NCBI RefSeq assembly: GCF_001552655.1
Contig: NZ_BCRP01000011.1
Span: 56,755-120,754, forward strand
Length of the DNA: 64,000 bases
Direction of reading: 5' to 3'
Source of the DNA: Alicyclobacillus kakegawensis NBRC 103104
GTDB lineage: Bacteria > Bacillota > Bacilli > Alicyclobacillales > Alicyclobacillaceae
Part shown: in pieces, positions 7,107 through 14,478 of the stretch
How the letters are laid out: every line of letters begins with the position of its first letter
How positions within the stretch are numbered: position 1 is the stretch's first letter
Notes under the pieces: model-generated
Database searches by the model: none
What the model was told of the DNA's origin: nothing
The model's input: the letters and a program-made list of their open reading frames with translations, nothing else
Made by a program: the position numbers and the translations under genes

Positions 7107-9371
7107 TCACGCCGAGCAGGCGGCGCAATCCTCCACTTCGAGCGACTTGTTGCGCACGTAGTAGATGGTCTTCAGGCCCAACCGCCAGGCCTGCAGGTAC
7201 AAATCGAGAAAGTCGCGGACATGGATGTCCGGCGTGATGTACAGGTTGAACGACTGGGATTGATCAATGTGGCGCTGGCGCACCGCGGCCGCCCGGATGC
7301 TCCACGTTTGGTCGATGGTGTGCGCCTCCTTGTAATACCAGAAGGTGCGCTCGTTCAGGTTGGGCGCGGTCTGGGGGACGACGCCGTTCTTCTTCTCCTC
7401 GAGGAAGAAACGGGCGAATACAGGATCAATCCCGGCGGTGCTGCCGGCAATCAGGCTGGTGCTGCTGGTCGGCGCGACGGCAAACAGGTAGCCGTTGCGC
7501 AGGCCGAAGCGGGCCACATCCTGGCGCAGGCCATCCCAATCGGGGCCGCCAGGGCGCGTACGGTACCCGCGCAGGTCAAAGTAGGCGCCCGTTTGCCAGT
7601 CCGATCCGTCAAACAACGGGTACGCCCCCTTTTCCTGGGCGAGCCGCATCGACGTGCGGATCGCAAAGAAATTTATCCACTCGAACAGCTCATCCGCGGC
7701 CTGCAGGTGCTCCTCCGACTCCCAACGGATGCCCCGCTCGGCCAGGTACTGATGGTAGCCGCTGATGCCAAGCCCGACGGCGCGGTAACGGTGGTTGGTG
7801 ATCTTGGCCTGCGGCACCGGGTACTCGTTTTGGTCTATCACGTTGTCGAGCATCCGCACCTGCCGTTCGACAACGCGCTCGATGTCCGCCAAGTCGCCGC
7901 AACGCCCGAGATTGAGCGAGGACAGGTTGCAAACCACGAAGTCCCCGGCTTGATAGCGGATGACGATGTCGCCCTCGTCGGTCGTCTCCTCCACCACCTG
8001 CATGGGGCTCATGTTCTGCACGATCTCGGTGCACAGGTTGCTGCAGTAGACCATGCCGGCGTGCTTGTTCGGATTCATGCGGTTGGCGGTGTCGCGGAAG
8101 AACACAAACGGTGTGCCGGTTTCAAAGGCGGACTGGAGAATGCGGCGCATGACGTCAATCGCCGGCACCTCCACCCGGTCGAGCTGCGGGTGGTCGATGC
8201 ATGCCTGGTAGCGGCGCTCAAACTCCTCGCCCCAGCTGTCTTCCAGCCGAAAGCCCAGCACCTGCTCCACCTCGTACGGACAGAACATGTACCAAGCGTC
8301 GCGCCGCTCCACCCGGCGCATGAACTCGTCCGGCACGCAGACGGCAGGGAAGATGTCGTGTGCCTTCATCCGTTCATCGCCGTTGTTGGTGCGCAGCTGC
8401 AGAAAGTCGAGGATGTCCTTGTGCCACACATCCAAGTAGACGGCGGCGGCACCCTGGCGCATGCCCAGCTGGTTGCAGCTGACCGCGGTGTTGTTGTAGT
8501 TCTTGATCCACGGGATGACGCCTCCGCTGGCCCCTTTGTGGCCGCGAATGGCCGCGCCGCGGGAGCGGATCTTGCCGACGTAGATGCCCATGCCGCCGCC
8601 GTGTTTGGATACACGGGCGAACGCTTTGTCGGTCTCGTAGATGCTGACCAAGTCGTCCTGCGGCATGTCGATAAAACATGAGCTGAGCTGGTGGTGCCGC
8701 TTGCGAGCGTTGCTGAGCGTCGGGGTGGCGACCGTCATCTTCAGGCTCGACAGAACGTCGTAGAACTCCTTGGCGCGCTGGACCTTGTCCACCTCTCCCA
8801 AGGCCAGGTGCATGGCGACGCCCATGAACATCTCCTGGGGCATCTCCAGCAGTTCCCCGTCCAGGCCGCGAATCACATACCGGTCCAAGAGCTGCTTGAG
8901 CCCGACGTAGGTGAACAGGAGATCCTGCTCGGGCTTTAGGTACGCCTCCAATTCCGCAAGCTGCGCCCTTGTGTATCCCTGCCGGATGTATTCTCCGTAA
9001 CGGCCGATTTCCTCCAGGTAGCCTATCAAACCGGTGAAGTTTTCGTATGCTTCACCGGCGATGCCGGCACGCTCCCGATTCTCGCGCACCTGCCGCTGGC
9101 TCCTATAGAGGAGCAGGCGGGCAGCCACATACTGCCAATCCGGGGCATCGACCGACGTCTGTTCAACCGCAGTCTGGATGACGAGATCCATCCAGGCGTC
9201 GACGGAAGCCTGCGCGGGCGCCTGGGCCCGGATGAGCGGCCACAAGGTCTCCGGCTGGCAGGCGGGAAACGCGTCACAGGCCGCTTCAACCAGGGTGGTC
9301 ACCTCGTCCGGAATCCCTTCCGTCCCTGCGTCGATGGTGGCAAGATGCGGCAGTGTCGTATCTTGCAGCAT
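7107..9371 (-). CDS. nrdA: Ribonucleoside-diphosphate reductase class Ia, alpha subunit
   Basis: 754 residues. This is the catalytic subunit that makes deoxyribonucleotides. The redox-active Cys lies in LSSCFIDMP, the Asn-Leu-Cys-x-Glu active-site motif in SNLCTEI, and the partner Cys in VVCNLSSLNLG. The C-terminal thiol pair is in DCAACSA. The start is the ATG at 9371, preceded by GAGGGAGAGAGG. An ATG at 9458 sits just past the leader terminator, has no ribosome binding site, and would add unrelated residues. The first 80 residues lack the VxKRDG-type ATP-cone motif and join the family only at DAPDWQYVAARL, so overall activity regulation by ATP/dATP may be absent or altered. Confidence 0.95.
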   Translation of the reverse strand: MLQDTTLPHLATIDAGTEGIPDEVTTLVEAACDAFPACQPETLWPLIRAQAPAQASVDAWMDLVIQTAVEQTSVDAPDWQYVAARLLLYRSQRQVRENRERAGIAGEAYENFTGLIGYLEEIGRYGEYIRQGYTRAQLAELEAYLKPEQDLLFTYVGLKQLLDRYVIRGLDGELLEMPQEMFMGVAMHLALGEVDKVQRAKEFYDVLSSLKMTVATPTLSNARKRHHQLSSCFIDMPQDDLVSIYETDKAFARVSKHGGGMGIYVGKIRSRGAAIRGHKGASGGVIPWIKNYNNTAVSCNQLGMRQGAAAVYLDVWHKDILDFLQLRTNNGDERMKAHDIFPAVCVPDEFMRRVERRDAWYMFCPYEVEQVLGFRLEDSWGEEFERRYQACIDHPQLDRVEVPAIDVMRRILQSAFETGTPFVFFRDTANRMNPNKHAGMVYCSNLCTEIVQNMSPMQVVEETTDEGDIVIRYQAGDFVVCNLSSLNLGRCGDLADIERVVERQVRMLDNVIDQNEYPVPQAKITNHRYRAVGLGISGYHQYLAERGIRWESEEHLQAADELFEWINFFAIRTSMRLAQEKGAYPLFDGSDWQTGAYFDLRGYRTRPGGPDWDGLRQDVARFGLRNGYLFAVAPTSSTSLIAGSTAGIDPVFARFFLEEKKNGVVPQTAPNLNERTFWYYKEAHTIDQTWSIRAAAVRQRHIDQSQSFNLYITPDIHVRDFLDLYLQAWRLGLKTIYYVRNKSLEVEDCAACSA

Positions 9372-9460
9372 CTGAATCCTCTCTCCCTCGGTATAGTGAT
9401 GGATTTTTCCGATCCCGCCCGCAGACGGCGCCCCGGCGCCAATCCCTCGCCCAGCCATGT

Positions 9461-9492
9461 AAAAACCCCATCTCCGGGTGGAGAATGGGGTT
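9461..9492 (-). terminator. Leader intrinsic terminator upstream of nrdA
   Basis: On the minus strand, arms AACCCCAT and ATGGGGTT close a hairpin with an inner CTCC/GGAG stem. A run of T follows immediately (A run 9461-9465 on the plus strand). It lies between the cobalamin aptamer and the nrdA ribosome binding site, exactly where a transcriptional expression platform belongs. Confidence 0.85.
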
Positions 9493-9696
9493 GAGTCGGC
9501 GACACGCGACCTGGTTCTGCCGGATATGGTCTATTCAGGAATCACCAGCCGTCCCCAAGCCACCCTAAGCCCACCGGCTGCGACCAACGGCCGCAGGCCG
9601 GACGACCCGCAGGATACGACCGGATGCCAGCAAGGTGCACAGGTCAGATATGGTGTTCGCCCTCTCCCATCCTCGTGAGAGATCCGCTGGGCACGA

Positions 9697-9884
9697 GCTC
9701 TGGCAGGTCTTCGGACTTGGGCTTCATGCGCCAAGACCCGCCTTCCCCGGCTAGCGCCGAGTGGCTGAAGCGTCTGTCTGCTCCGCATGGGTCTTGGCCT
9801 CCACCTCACCGCGGCGGGACCGTTCCGGATTTGCACCGGATTCCCTTTTCAGCCCAACTGGGCACCAGAGGCTCGATATTCGTT
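9697..9884 (-). ncRNA. Cobalamin (B12) riboswitch controlling nrdAB
   Basis: Read on the minus strand, the leader holds the conserved cobalamin aptamer elements in order: a P1 strand CCTCTGG, GGGAATCCGGTGCAAATCCGG, the GTCCCGCC segment, the B12-box region AGCCACT, and GAAGCCCAAGTCCGAAGACC near the 3' side with the closing strand CCAGAG. About 200 bases downstream the terminator precedes nrdA. With adenosylcobalamin bound, termination and low nrdAB expression are expected. Cobalamin-riboswitch control of a B12-independent reductase is known from Streptomyces and usually goes with a B12-dependent class II enzyme elsewhere in the genome. Confidence 0.93.
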
Positions 9885-9893
9885 TGTGGTGTG

Positions 9894-9922
9894 AGTATAT
9901 CACTATATATAGTGCCGATCAA
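9894..9922 (-). promoter_or_regulatory. nrdAB promoter with NrdR box in the spacer
   Basis: On the minus strand, TTGATC (9917-9922) and TATACT (9894-9899) are 17 bases apart. Transcription would start near 9887, just ahead of the riboswitch. The spacer contains the perfect palindrome CACTATATATAGTG (9901-9914), which fits the NrdR-box consensus acaCwAtATaTwGtgt. A second box, usually present one to four helical turns away, is only weakly suggested by ACACTACATCCAGA near 9943-9956. Confidence 0.8.
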
Positions 9923-9960
9923 GGAATAATTCAGGCGTGGAAACACTACATCCAGACAAA

Positions 9961-9996
9961 GGGACGGCTGGCTTCATCGCCGCGACCGTCCGTCCC
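9961..9996 (-). terminator. Probable terminator after nagB
   Basis: On the minus strand GGGACGG (9990-9996) pairs with CCGTCCC (9961-9967), followed by TTTGTCT. It lies 19 bases past the nagB stop and separates it from the nrd promoter. The loop is long, so confidence is moderate. Confidence 0.5.
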
Positions 9997-10014
9997 CGAG
10001 TTCGATGGCGGGTC

Positions 10015-10749
10015 TTAGGCAGGCGTCAATCGGACTTCGCGCGCACTCTCCCTGTCCAACACGAAGGTCACGTCCCGGTGCAGCTGCAGGATGCTCGCCG
10101 GAACGTCGGTGCGCACCTCGCCATGGATGGCGCGGGCCACGATGTGCGCCTTCTCGGGGCCAAACGCGAGCAAGACGATTTGGCGTGCCTGCAGGATGGC
10201 CTGCACGCCCATGGTGATGGCCTGTCGCGGCACTTCGGATTCGTCCTTGAAGAAGCGGGCGTTGCTGCGGATGGTCTGTTCGCTGAGTTGGACAACGTGC
10301 GTGCGCGAGACCAACAGGTCGTCCGGTTCATTGAAGCCGATGTGACCGTTGACGCCGATACCGAGGATCTGCAGATCAATGGGGTACTGGCGGAGCAAGG
10401 CGTCGTACGCCTCGCACTCGGCATCCAGGTTGTCGGCGTTGCCGTTGGGGATGTGAATCTGGCTCTCCGGCACCCGGATGTGGGCAAACAGGTGCCTGCG
10501 CATGAAATCGTGGTAGCTCTGCGGATGGTCCGCAGGCAGCCCTATGTATTCGTCCAGGTTGATGGTGACCACATTCTGCAAATCCAGCCCGCAACGATGC
10601 AGGCGAATGAGTTCCCGGTACAAAGGAATGACGGTGCTGCCGGTGGCCAGGCCGAGCACCGGCCTGGCCGTGTCCAGAACCACCCGCTCAATCAACGAAG
10701 CCGCGTACAAGCCGGCCTGGTCCGGTGTGTCAAAGACGCGGATTTTCAT
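10015..10749 (-). CDS. nagB: Glucosamine-6-phosphate deaminase
   Basis: 244 residues, the short Gram-positive form. It converts glucosamine-6-phosphate to fructose-6-phosphate and ammonia. Family motifs present are LATGSTVIPLYRE (phosphate binding), TINLDEYIGL with the catalytic Asp, and GIGVNGHIGFNEP with the active-site His. The ATG at 10749 has GGAGG about 10 bases upstream. It lies 59 bases after a SCO gene with which it has no obvious functional link. No nagA is adjacent, so N-acetylglucosamine-6-phosphate deacetylation must be encoded elsewhere. Confidence 0.93.
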   Translation of the reverse strand: MKIRVFDTPDQAGLYAASLIERVVLDTARPVLGLATGSTVIPLYRELIRLHRCGLDLQNVVTINLDEYIGLPADHPQSYHDFMRRHLFAHIRVPESQIHIPNGNADNLDAECEAYDALLRQYPIDLQILGIGVNGHIGFNEPDDLLVSRTHVVQLSEQTIRSNARFFKDESEVPRQAITMGVQAILQARQIVLLAFGPEKAHIVARAIHGEVRTDVPASILQLHRDVTFVLDRESAREVRLTPA

Positions 10750-10808
10750 CTCTCCCACTCCTCCGTCCATCTGTCTCTCCATACGTCTCTTGCCTTTGGA
10801 TGCCCCTC

Positions 10809-11450
10809 TTACGTTTCCAGGGACCGCACGGCCGCGACGATCTCCGCGTAATTCGGGTGCAGCCCGTCGTACACGTGGACGACCTTGCCGTCAGGGCCCA
10901 CCAGGTAAAACTCGGTGGAGTGAGTGTACTGGTTGCTCTTGGGGATGCTCTCAACCACCGCCTTGAATCCGTCGCGGGCGAAACGGGTGATGCTCCGGCT
11001 TGAATAACCGGTCAGAAAGTGCCAATTCGTCAAATTCGCGTGATATTCCTCCGCATAGGCGCGCAGGCGCTGGGGCGTGTCATGGGACGGATCGACCGTG
11101 AAGGACACAAGCTGCGCGTCCACACCCGCCTGCCTGAGACGCCGCTGCAGCTTCGCCATGTGGGCGGTGGTCAAAGGACAGACGCTCGTGCAATTCGTAA
11201 ACATGAAATCGGCCATCCACACCTTCCCGCGCAGGTCGGACAGGCTGAAGGGCTTGCCCTGTTCATCCGTATCGCGGAAATGGGGCACCGGCCAATTCAG
11301 ATTCACCTGGCTGGAGTCCGATTTACCCGCCTGCATGGAGGTGGCGCCTTGGGCAGACCCGCACCCCGCCGCCAAGCCAGAACACAACAGGACGGCCGCC
11401 CACGCCCAAATGCGGCGGCGCCACGGCTGTCGTCCATACCGACTGACCAC
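10809..11450 (-). CDS. SCO1/SenC family copper-thiol lipoprotein
   Basis: 213 residues from a GTG at 11450 that has GGGAGGTG upstream; earlier in-frame starts lack a ribosome binding site. A basic N-terminus and hydrophobic segment end in the lipobox LAAGC, so it is anchored outside the membrane. The thioredoxin fold carries the SCO copper-binding pair in FTNCTSVCP (Cys87, Cys91) and the distal His in YTHSTEFYLV. Known members deliver copper to, or reduce, the CuA site of cytochrome oxidase. A second SCO protein lies at 23446-24075. A -10-like TATAGT is visible near 11535 but no convincing -35. Confidence 0.9.
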   Translation of the reverse strand: MVSRYGRQPWRRRIWAWAAVLLCSGLAAGCGSAQGATSMQAGKSDSSQVNLNWPVPHFRDTDEQGKPFSLSDLRGKVWMADFMFTNCTSVCPLTTAHMAKLQRRLRQAGVDAQLVSFTVDPSHDTPQRLRAYAEEYHANLTNWHFLTGYSSRSITRFARDGFKAVVESIPKSNQYTHSTEFYLVGPDGKVVHVYDGLHPNYAEIVAAVRSLET

Positions 11451-11600
11451 ACCCGACACCTCCCAGGGACCAGGTTCTCCGACGGTGCCTTGTGCGTGCT
11501 TGCGATAGTCCCCAATGGTTGATCTCACCGTCACTATACTATAGGGATGTGCGAAAATTAAGCCATGCCTGTTCACAGATCCCGCTTTGGCTTGCTTTGT

Positions 11601-11618
11601 GTAACAATGTTATGTTAC
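11601..11618 (+). promoter_or_regulatory. Operator copy: GTAAC-N8-GTTAC inverted repeat
   Basis: The 18 bases here are identical to those upstream of intact yhbD (59336-59353, read on its coding strand), and sit at a similar distance from the start codon. They form an inverted repeat GTAAC-N8-GTTAC. The site is intact although the gene behind it is broken. Confidence 0.65.
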
Positions 11619-11641
11619 ACTCCACGCGGAGAGGGGTGATT

Positions 11642-11916
11642 ATGAAAGCCGGTCAGCATGGCTATGCGGACGAAGCCCTGATTTCAAAGAAAGAACTGGA
11701 GACCGGCGTCTCGTACGGGCAGCTGTACCGCCGGAAGCGAAAAACCTGACCCCGGAGGCGTGGTTCATTCGCCGCTCCACCTTCACAGCACAGGAAATGT
11801 TCTCCACTCTTCGGGAAATTCTGGCGCGATGGGGCCGCCTTCGCGTGAGTTGCTGAAACGAAACATTGTTACGAAAGAAGCCTCGACTGCTTGAAAGCCC
11901 TGTTCATATTCAGTTC
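11642..11916 (+). pseudogene. Broken copy of yhbD (MerR-like HTH, DUF4004)
   Basis: Starts MKAGQHGYADEALISKKEL, nearly identical to YhbD at 58645-59313, then stops at 11749 after 35 codons because of a small deletion around GVSYGQLYRR. Homology continues in shifted frames: WFIRRSTF near 11763, then a large deletion, then ELLKRNIVTK near 11850, and ends with a YhbD-like CLK segment. It is a recent-looking duplicate that has decayed by frameshift and internal deletion. The upstream operator and ribosome binding site are retained. Confidence 0.85.
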
Positions 11917-11920
11917 ATAA

Positions 11921-11942
11921 ATATGGGTTATTGTTCCCATAT
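11921..11942 (+). promoter_or_regulatory. Inverted repeat ATATGGG-N8-CCCATAT before the ABC exporter
   Basis: Perfect 7-base arms (11921-11927 and 11936-11942) lie 25 bases upstream of the exporter start codon and just before its ribosome binding site. This geometry suits a repressor operator or an RNA hairpin. The regulator is unknown and I see no convincing promoter hexamers. Confidence 0.5.
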
Positions 11943-11966
11943 GTTCAGCCTACAGGAGGAGTTGCA

Positions 11967-12983
11967 ATGAACAGCGTACACACAAGAGAACCGGCGACGC
12001 ACAGCCGGGATTGGGCCGTTGAAGCGCGTGGGCTCGTGAAGACCTTTGGCGACAACCGGGCGGTTGACGGCGTTGACCTGAACGTGCGGGCCGGTACCAT
12101 CTATGGTGTGCTGGGCCCGAACGGGGCAGGCAAGACCACCACCATCCGCATGCTGGCGACCTTGCTGCGGCCAGATGCAGGTTCGGCGCGCATCTTCGGG
12201 CACGACGTGGTGAAGGAGTCGCATATTGTCCGCCAATTGATAGGCGTGACAGGTCAGTACGCGTCGGTCGACGAGACGCTGAGCGCCTGGGAGAACCTCA
12301 TCATCTTCTCCCGCTTGCTCGGGCTGGGGCGCCAAGAGGCGCGGCGCAAGGCGTCCGAGTTATTGGAGGAATTCGGATTGGCGGAGGCCGCCAAACGCCC
12401 GTTGAAGAATTTTTCCGGCGGCATGCGGCGACGGCTGGACCTGGCGGCCAGCCTCATCGCGCAGCCACCGCTCATCTTTTTGGACGAGCCGACGACCGGA
12501 TTGGACCCGCGCACGCGAGCGCAGATGTGGGATACCATCCGTCGCTTGGTCCAGACGGGATCGACCGTGCTGTTGACGACACAGTATCTGGATGAGGCCG
12601 ATCAACTGGCTGACCGCATCGCGGTCATCGACCATGGCCGGGTCATCGCCGAAGGCACCGTGGATGAGTTGAAGGCTTCGGTCGGAAGCTCCTCCCTGCA
12701 ACTGCGGATTCAGAATCCAGGGGACATCGAAGTGGCTCGGCAAGCCGTGGAACGGGTGCTCAAGGTGCAGTCCATCGTCTCGCCGGAGGCCGGGAAAATC
12801 ACGGCGCCGATGACCAACGCCGATCTCGTTGCCGACCTGCTCATCACGCTGCGCGAAGCGGGAATCCGCCTGACCGAGATGAGCGTGCAAAAACCGACCC
12901 TTGACGAAGTCTTTCTGACCATCACCGGACACGGGGTGGAAGAAGACGCGTCCGACGAGGCCAAGCAAGAGGAGGCGATGTGA
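11967..12983 (+). CDS. ABC transporter ATP-binding protein, DrrA type
   Basis: 338 residues; the ATG at 11967 follows AGGAGGAG. Walker A is GPNGAGKTT (residues 50-58), the signature is FSGGMRRRLDLA, and Walker B is LIFLDEPTTGLDP. The length and the C-terminal extension (about residues 235-330, with KPTLDEVFLTITG) match the daunorubicin-resistance DrrA subgroup. It energises the adjacent ABC-2 permease for export of a drug, lipid or polysaccharide precursor. The two genes almost overlap, so one transcript and one complex are likely. An inverted repeat upstream suggests local repression. Confidence 0.92.
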   Translation: MNSVHTREPATHSRDWAVEARGLVKTFGDNRAVDGVDLNVRAGTIYGVLGPNGAGKTTTIRMLATLLRPDAGSARIFGHDVVKESHIVRQLIGVTGQYASVDETLSAWENLIIFSRLLGLGRQEARRKASELLEEFGLAEAAKRPLKNFSGGMRRRLDLAASLIAQPPLIFLDEPTTGLDPRTRAQMWDTIRRLVQTGSTVLLTTQYLDEADQLADRIAVIDHGRVIAEGTVDELKASVGSSSLQLRIQNPGDIEVARQAVERVLKVQSIVSPEAGKITAPMTNADLVADLLITLREAGIRLTEMSVQKPTLDEVFLTITGHGVEEDASDEAKQEEAM

Positions 12984-12985
12984 AC

Positions 12986-13801
12986 ATGAGCAGTCTGCCA
13001 ATCACGCCCGTATCCGAGCTGCAACTGAAAAACCACGCGAGCCTGCGCCAATCGGTGCGCAACTCGTTCACGATGGCGTATCGAGGTCTGCTGAAAATCC
13101 GGCGCACACCGGAACAATTGTTCGACGTCACGTTCCAGCCCATCATCTTCACCCTGATGTTTACTTACATCTTCGGCGGCGCCATCTCCGGGAACGTGCA
13201 CAGCTATCTGCCTCTCATCATCCCCGGCATCCTGGTGCAGACTGTGATCACGACCTCCATCGTGACCGGCGTCCAGTTGCGGGAGGATATGGACAAGGGA
13301 GTATTTGACCGATTCAAGTCGTTGCCCATCGCGCGGATTGCCCCATTGGCGGGTGCCCTATTGGCCGACACCGTTCGGTACACCGTCGCGACTGTGCTCA
13401 CCTTCGTGATGGGCTACATCATGGGCTATCGACCCCACGGAGGATTCGGCGATGTCGTCATCGCCGGGGTGCTGGTGATTGCGTGTTCCTGGGCGGTGAG
13501 CTGGATATTCGCCTTCTTCGGCGTGATTGCCCGTACGGCTTCCAGCGTACAGGGCATCGCAATGCTGATCTTATTCCCGCTCACCTTTGTTTCCAATGCG
13601 TATGTGCCGGTCAAAACCATGCCAAACTGGCTTCAGTGGGTTGCCAAAGTCAATCCCATCTCGCACCTGATCTCGGCTGTCCGAAACCTGACAAACGACG
13701 GAACGATTGGCGGCGATTTCGGCATTTCTCTCATCGGCGCCGCCATCATCGTGGCCATCTTCGCGCCGCTCACCGTCCGCGCGTACATGCGCCGGACCTA
13801 A
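12986..13801 (+). CDS. ABC-2 type permease, DrrB type
   Basis: 271 residues with about six hydrophobic segments and the ABC-2 features FDRFKSLPIAR (after the second segment) and FVSNAYVPVKTMPNWLQ. A GTG at 12980 would overlap the ATPase stop, but AGGAGG at 12970-12975 is better spaced for the ATG at 12986. It forms the membrane channel for the DrrA-type ATPase. The pair resembles antibiotic self-resistance exporters, yet no biosynthetic genes are near, so the cargo is unknown. Confidence 0.9.
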   Translation: MSSLPITPVSELQLKNHASLRQSVRNSFTMAYRGLLKIRRTPEQLFDVTFQPIIFTLMFTYIFGGAISGNVHSYLPLIIPGILVQTVITTSIVTGVQLREDMDKGVFDRFKSLPIARIAPLAGALLADTVRYTVATVLTFVMGYIMGYRPHGGFGDVVIAGVLVIACSWAVSWIFAFFGVIARTASSVQGIAMLILFPLTFVSNAYVPVKTMPNWLQWVAKVNPISHLISAVRNLTNDGTIGGDFGISLIGAAIIVAIFAPLTVRAYMRRT

Positions 13802-13863
13802 CCTTGAACAGCTCAGGACGGGGATAGGAGGGCCTAGAGGAACTCGGGATGCACGGCAGCAAG

Positions 13864-14063
13864 TCAAGCATAGATGCACAGAAGAACGATGACCGCGGCC
13901 AACAGCCCGACACCTGAAGCTGCTGATCCTGCAGTAAAACCCTCTCGGGCTTTCCCCCCTGGTCTCCGGCCAGAGTCAACTGCATGTAGTAAAACACCCC
14001 GTACGCGACCAACGGCACGGTGACAATCAACGCGTGCCCGTGACCGGAGGAGAAGGTGAACAT
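13864..14063 (-). pseudogene. 3' remnant of a UbiA-type prenyltransferase
   Basis: The minus strand encodes ALIVTVPLVAYGVFYYMQL, then GGKPERVLLQDQQLQ, then after a frameshift VGLLAAVIVLLCIYA and a stop at 13864. This resembles the last transmembrane part of UbiA-family enzymes, especially decaprenyl-phosphate phosphoribosyltransferase-like proteins, where a (V/I)PFxxYGxFRY segment precedes GGxPxxxLLxDxxL. Only about 65 of about 290 residues remain. Confidence 0.5.
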
Positions 14064-14160
14064 GGAGTAAGTGAGAGCTTTGGCCTCTCAACGCGAATTC
14101 TTACACCCAAGTTTGGCGCAACATCCGTCAAAATCCTCGCCCGTGGAAGGCTTACCCATT

Positions 14161-14358
14161 TCAAGCGACCGAACCCCGGACGGTCAGTTCGCGGGAGAAC
14201 ACCTCATAAGGAGAGAAGTGCACAGTATCGCCGGATCGGTCACGCCACACAATAGGGCTTACCCACTTTATTGCACAGCGGAGCGCTGCTTGCATGTTCG
14301 CCAGACGTTCGACGCATTCCGCCAGGACGTCTGCACTGGTGCCTAACGTCCCGAACAC
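14161..14358 (-). pseudogene. Remnant of a medium-chain (zinc-type) dehydrogenase
   Basis: A minus-strand frame ends in VHFSPYEVFSRELTVRGS, which matches the region after the cofactor domain of sorbitol/threonine-type dehydrogenases. The preceding DVLAECVERL and AALRCA look like a degraded cofactor-domain segment. The Gly-rich strand expected between them is garbled. No start or zinc-ligand region is present. The rest of 14064-14478 shows nothing I recognise. Confidence 0.45.
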
Positions 14359-14478
14359 CGAATCTCCCGAGTCCGCGGGAATACCGGCATATGTTGCAAT
14401 AGATGTTTAGGTTCCTAGCCACTCTATCTCCCCGCTGCAAACCGGTGACCCTCGGACCGATGACGCCCCCTAGACAGC

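Noticed and set aside
6126..8681. Open frame of 851 codons on the plus strand
   Set aside because: It lies wholly opposite nrdB and nrdA, whose catalytic residues are intact, and its sequence is the Val/Asp/Gly/His-rich type produced by antisense reading of GC-rich genes.
9372..9458. Upstream ATG for nrdA at 9458
   Set aside because: It directly follows the T-tract of the leader terminator, has no ribosome binding site, and the added residues do not resemble NrdA.
9943..9956. Second NrdR box
   Set aside because: ACACTACATCCAGA matches only one half of the consensus and is too weak to annotate.
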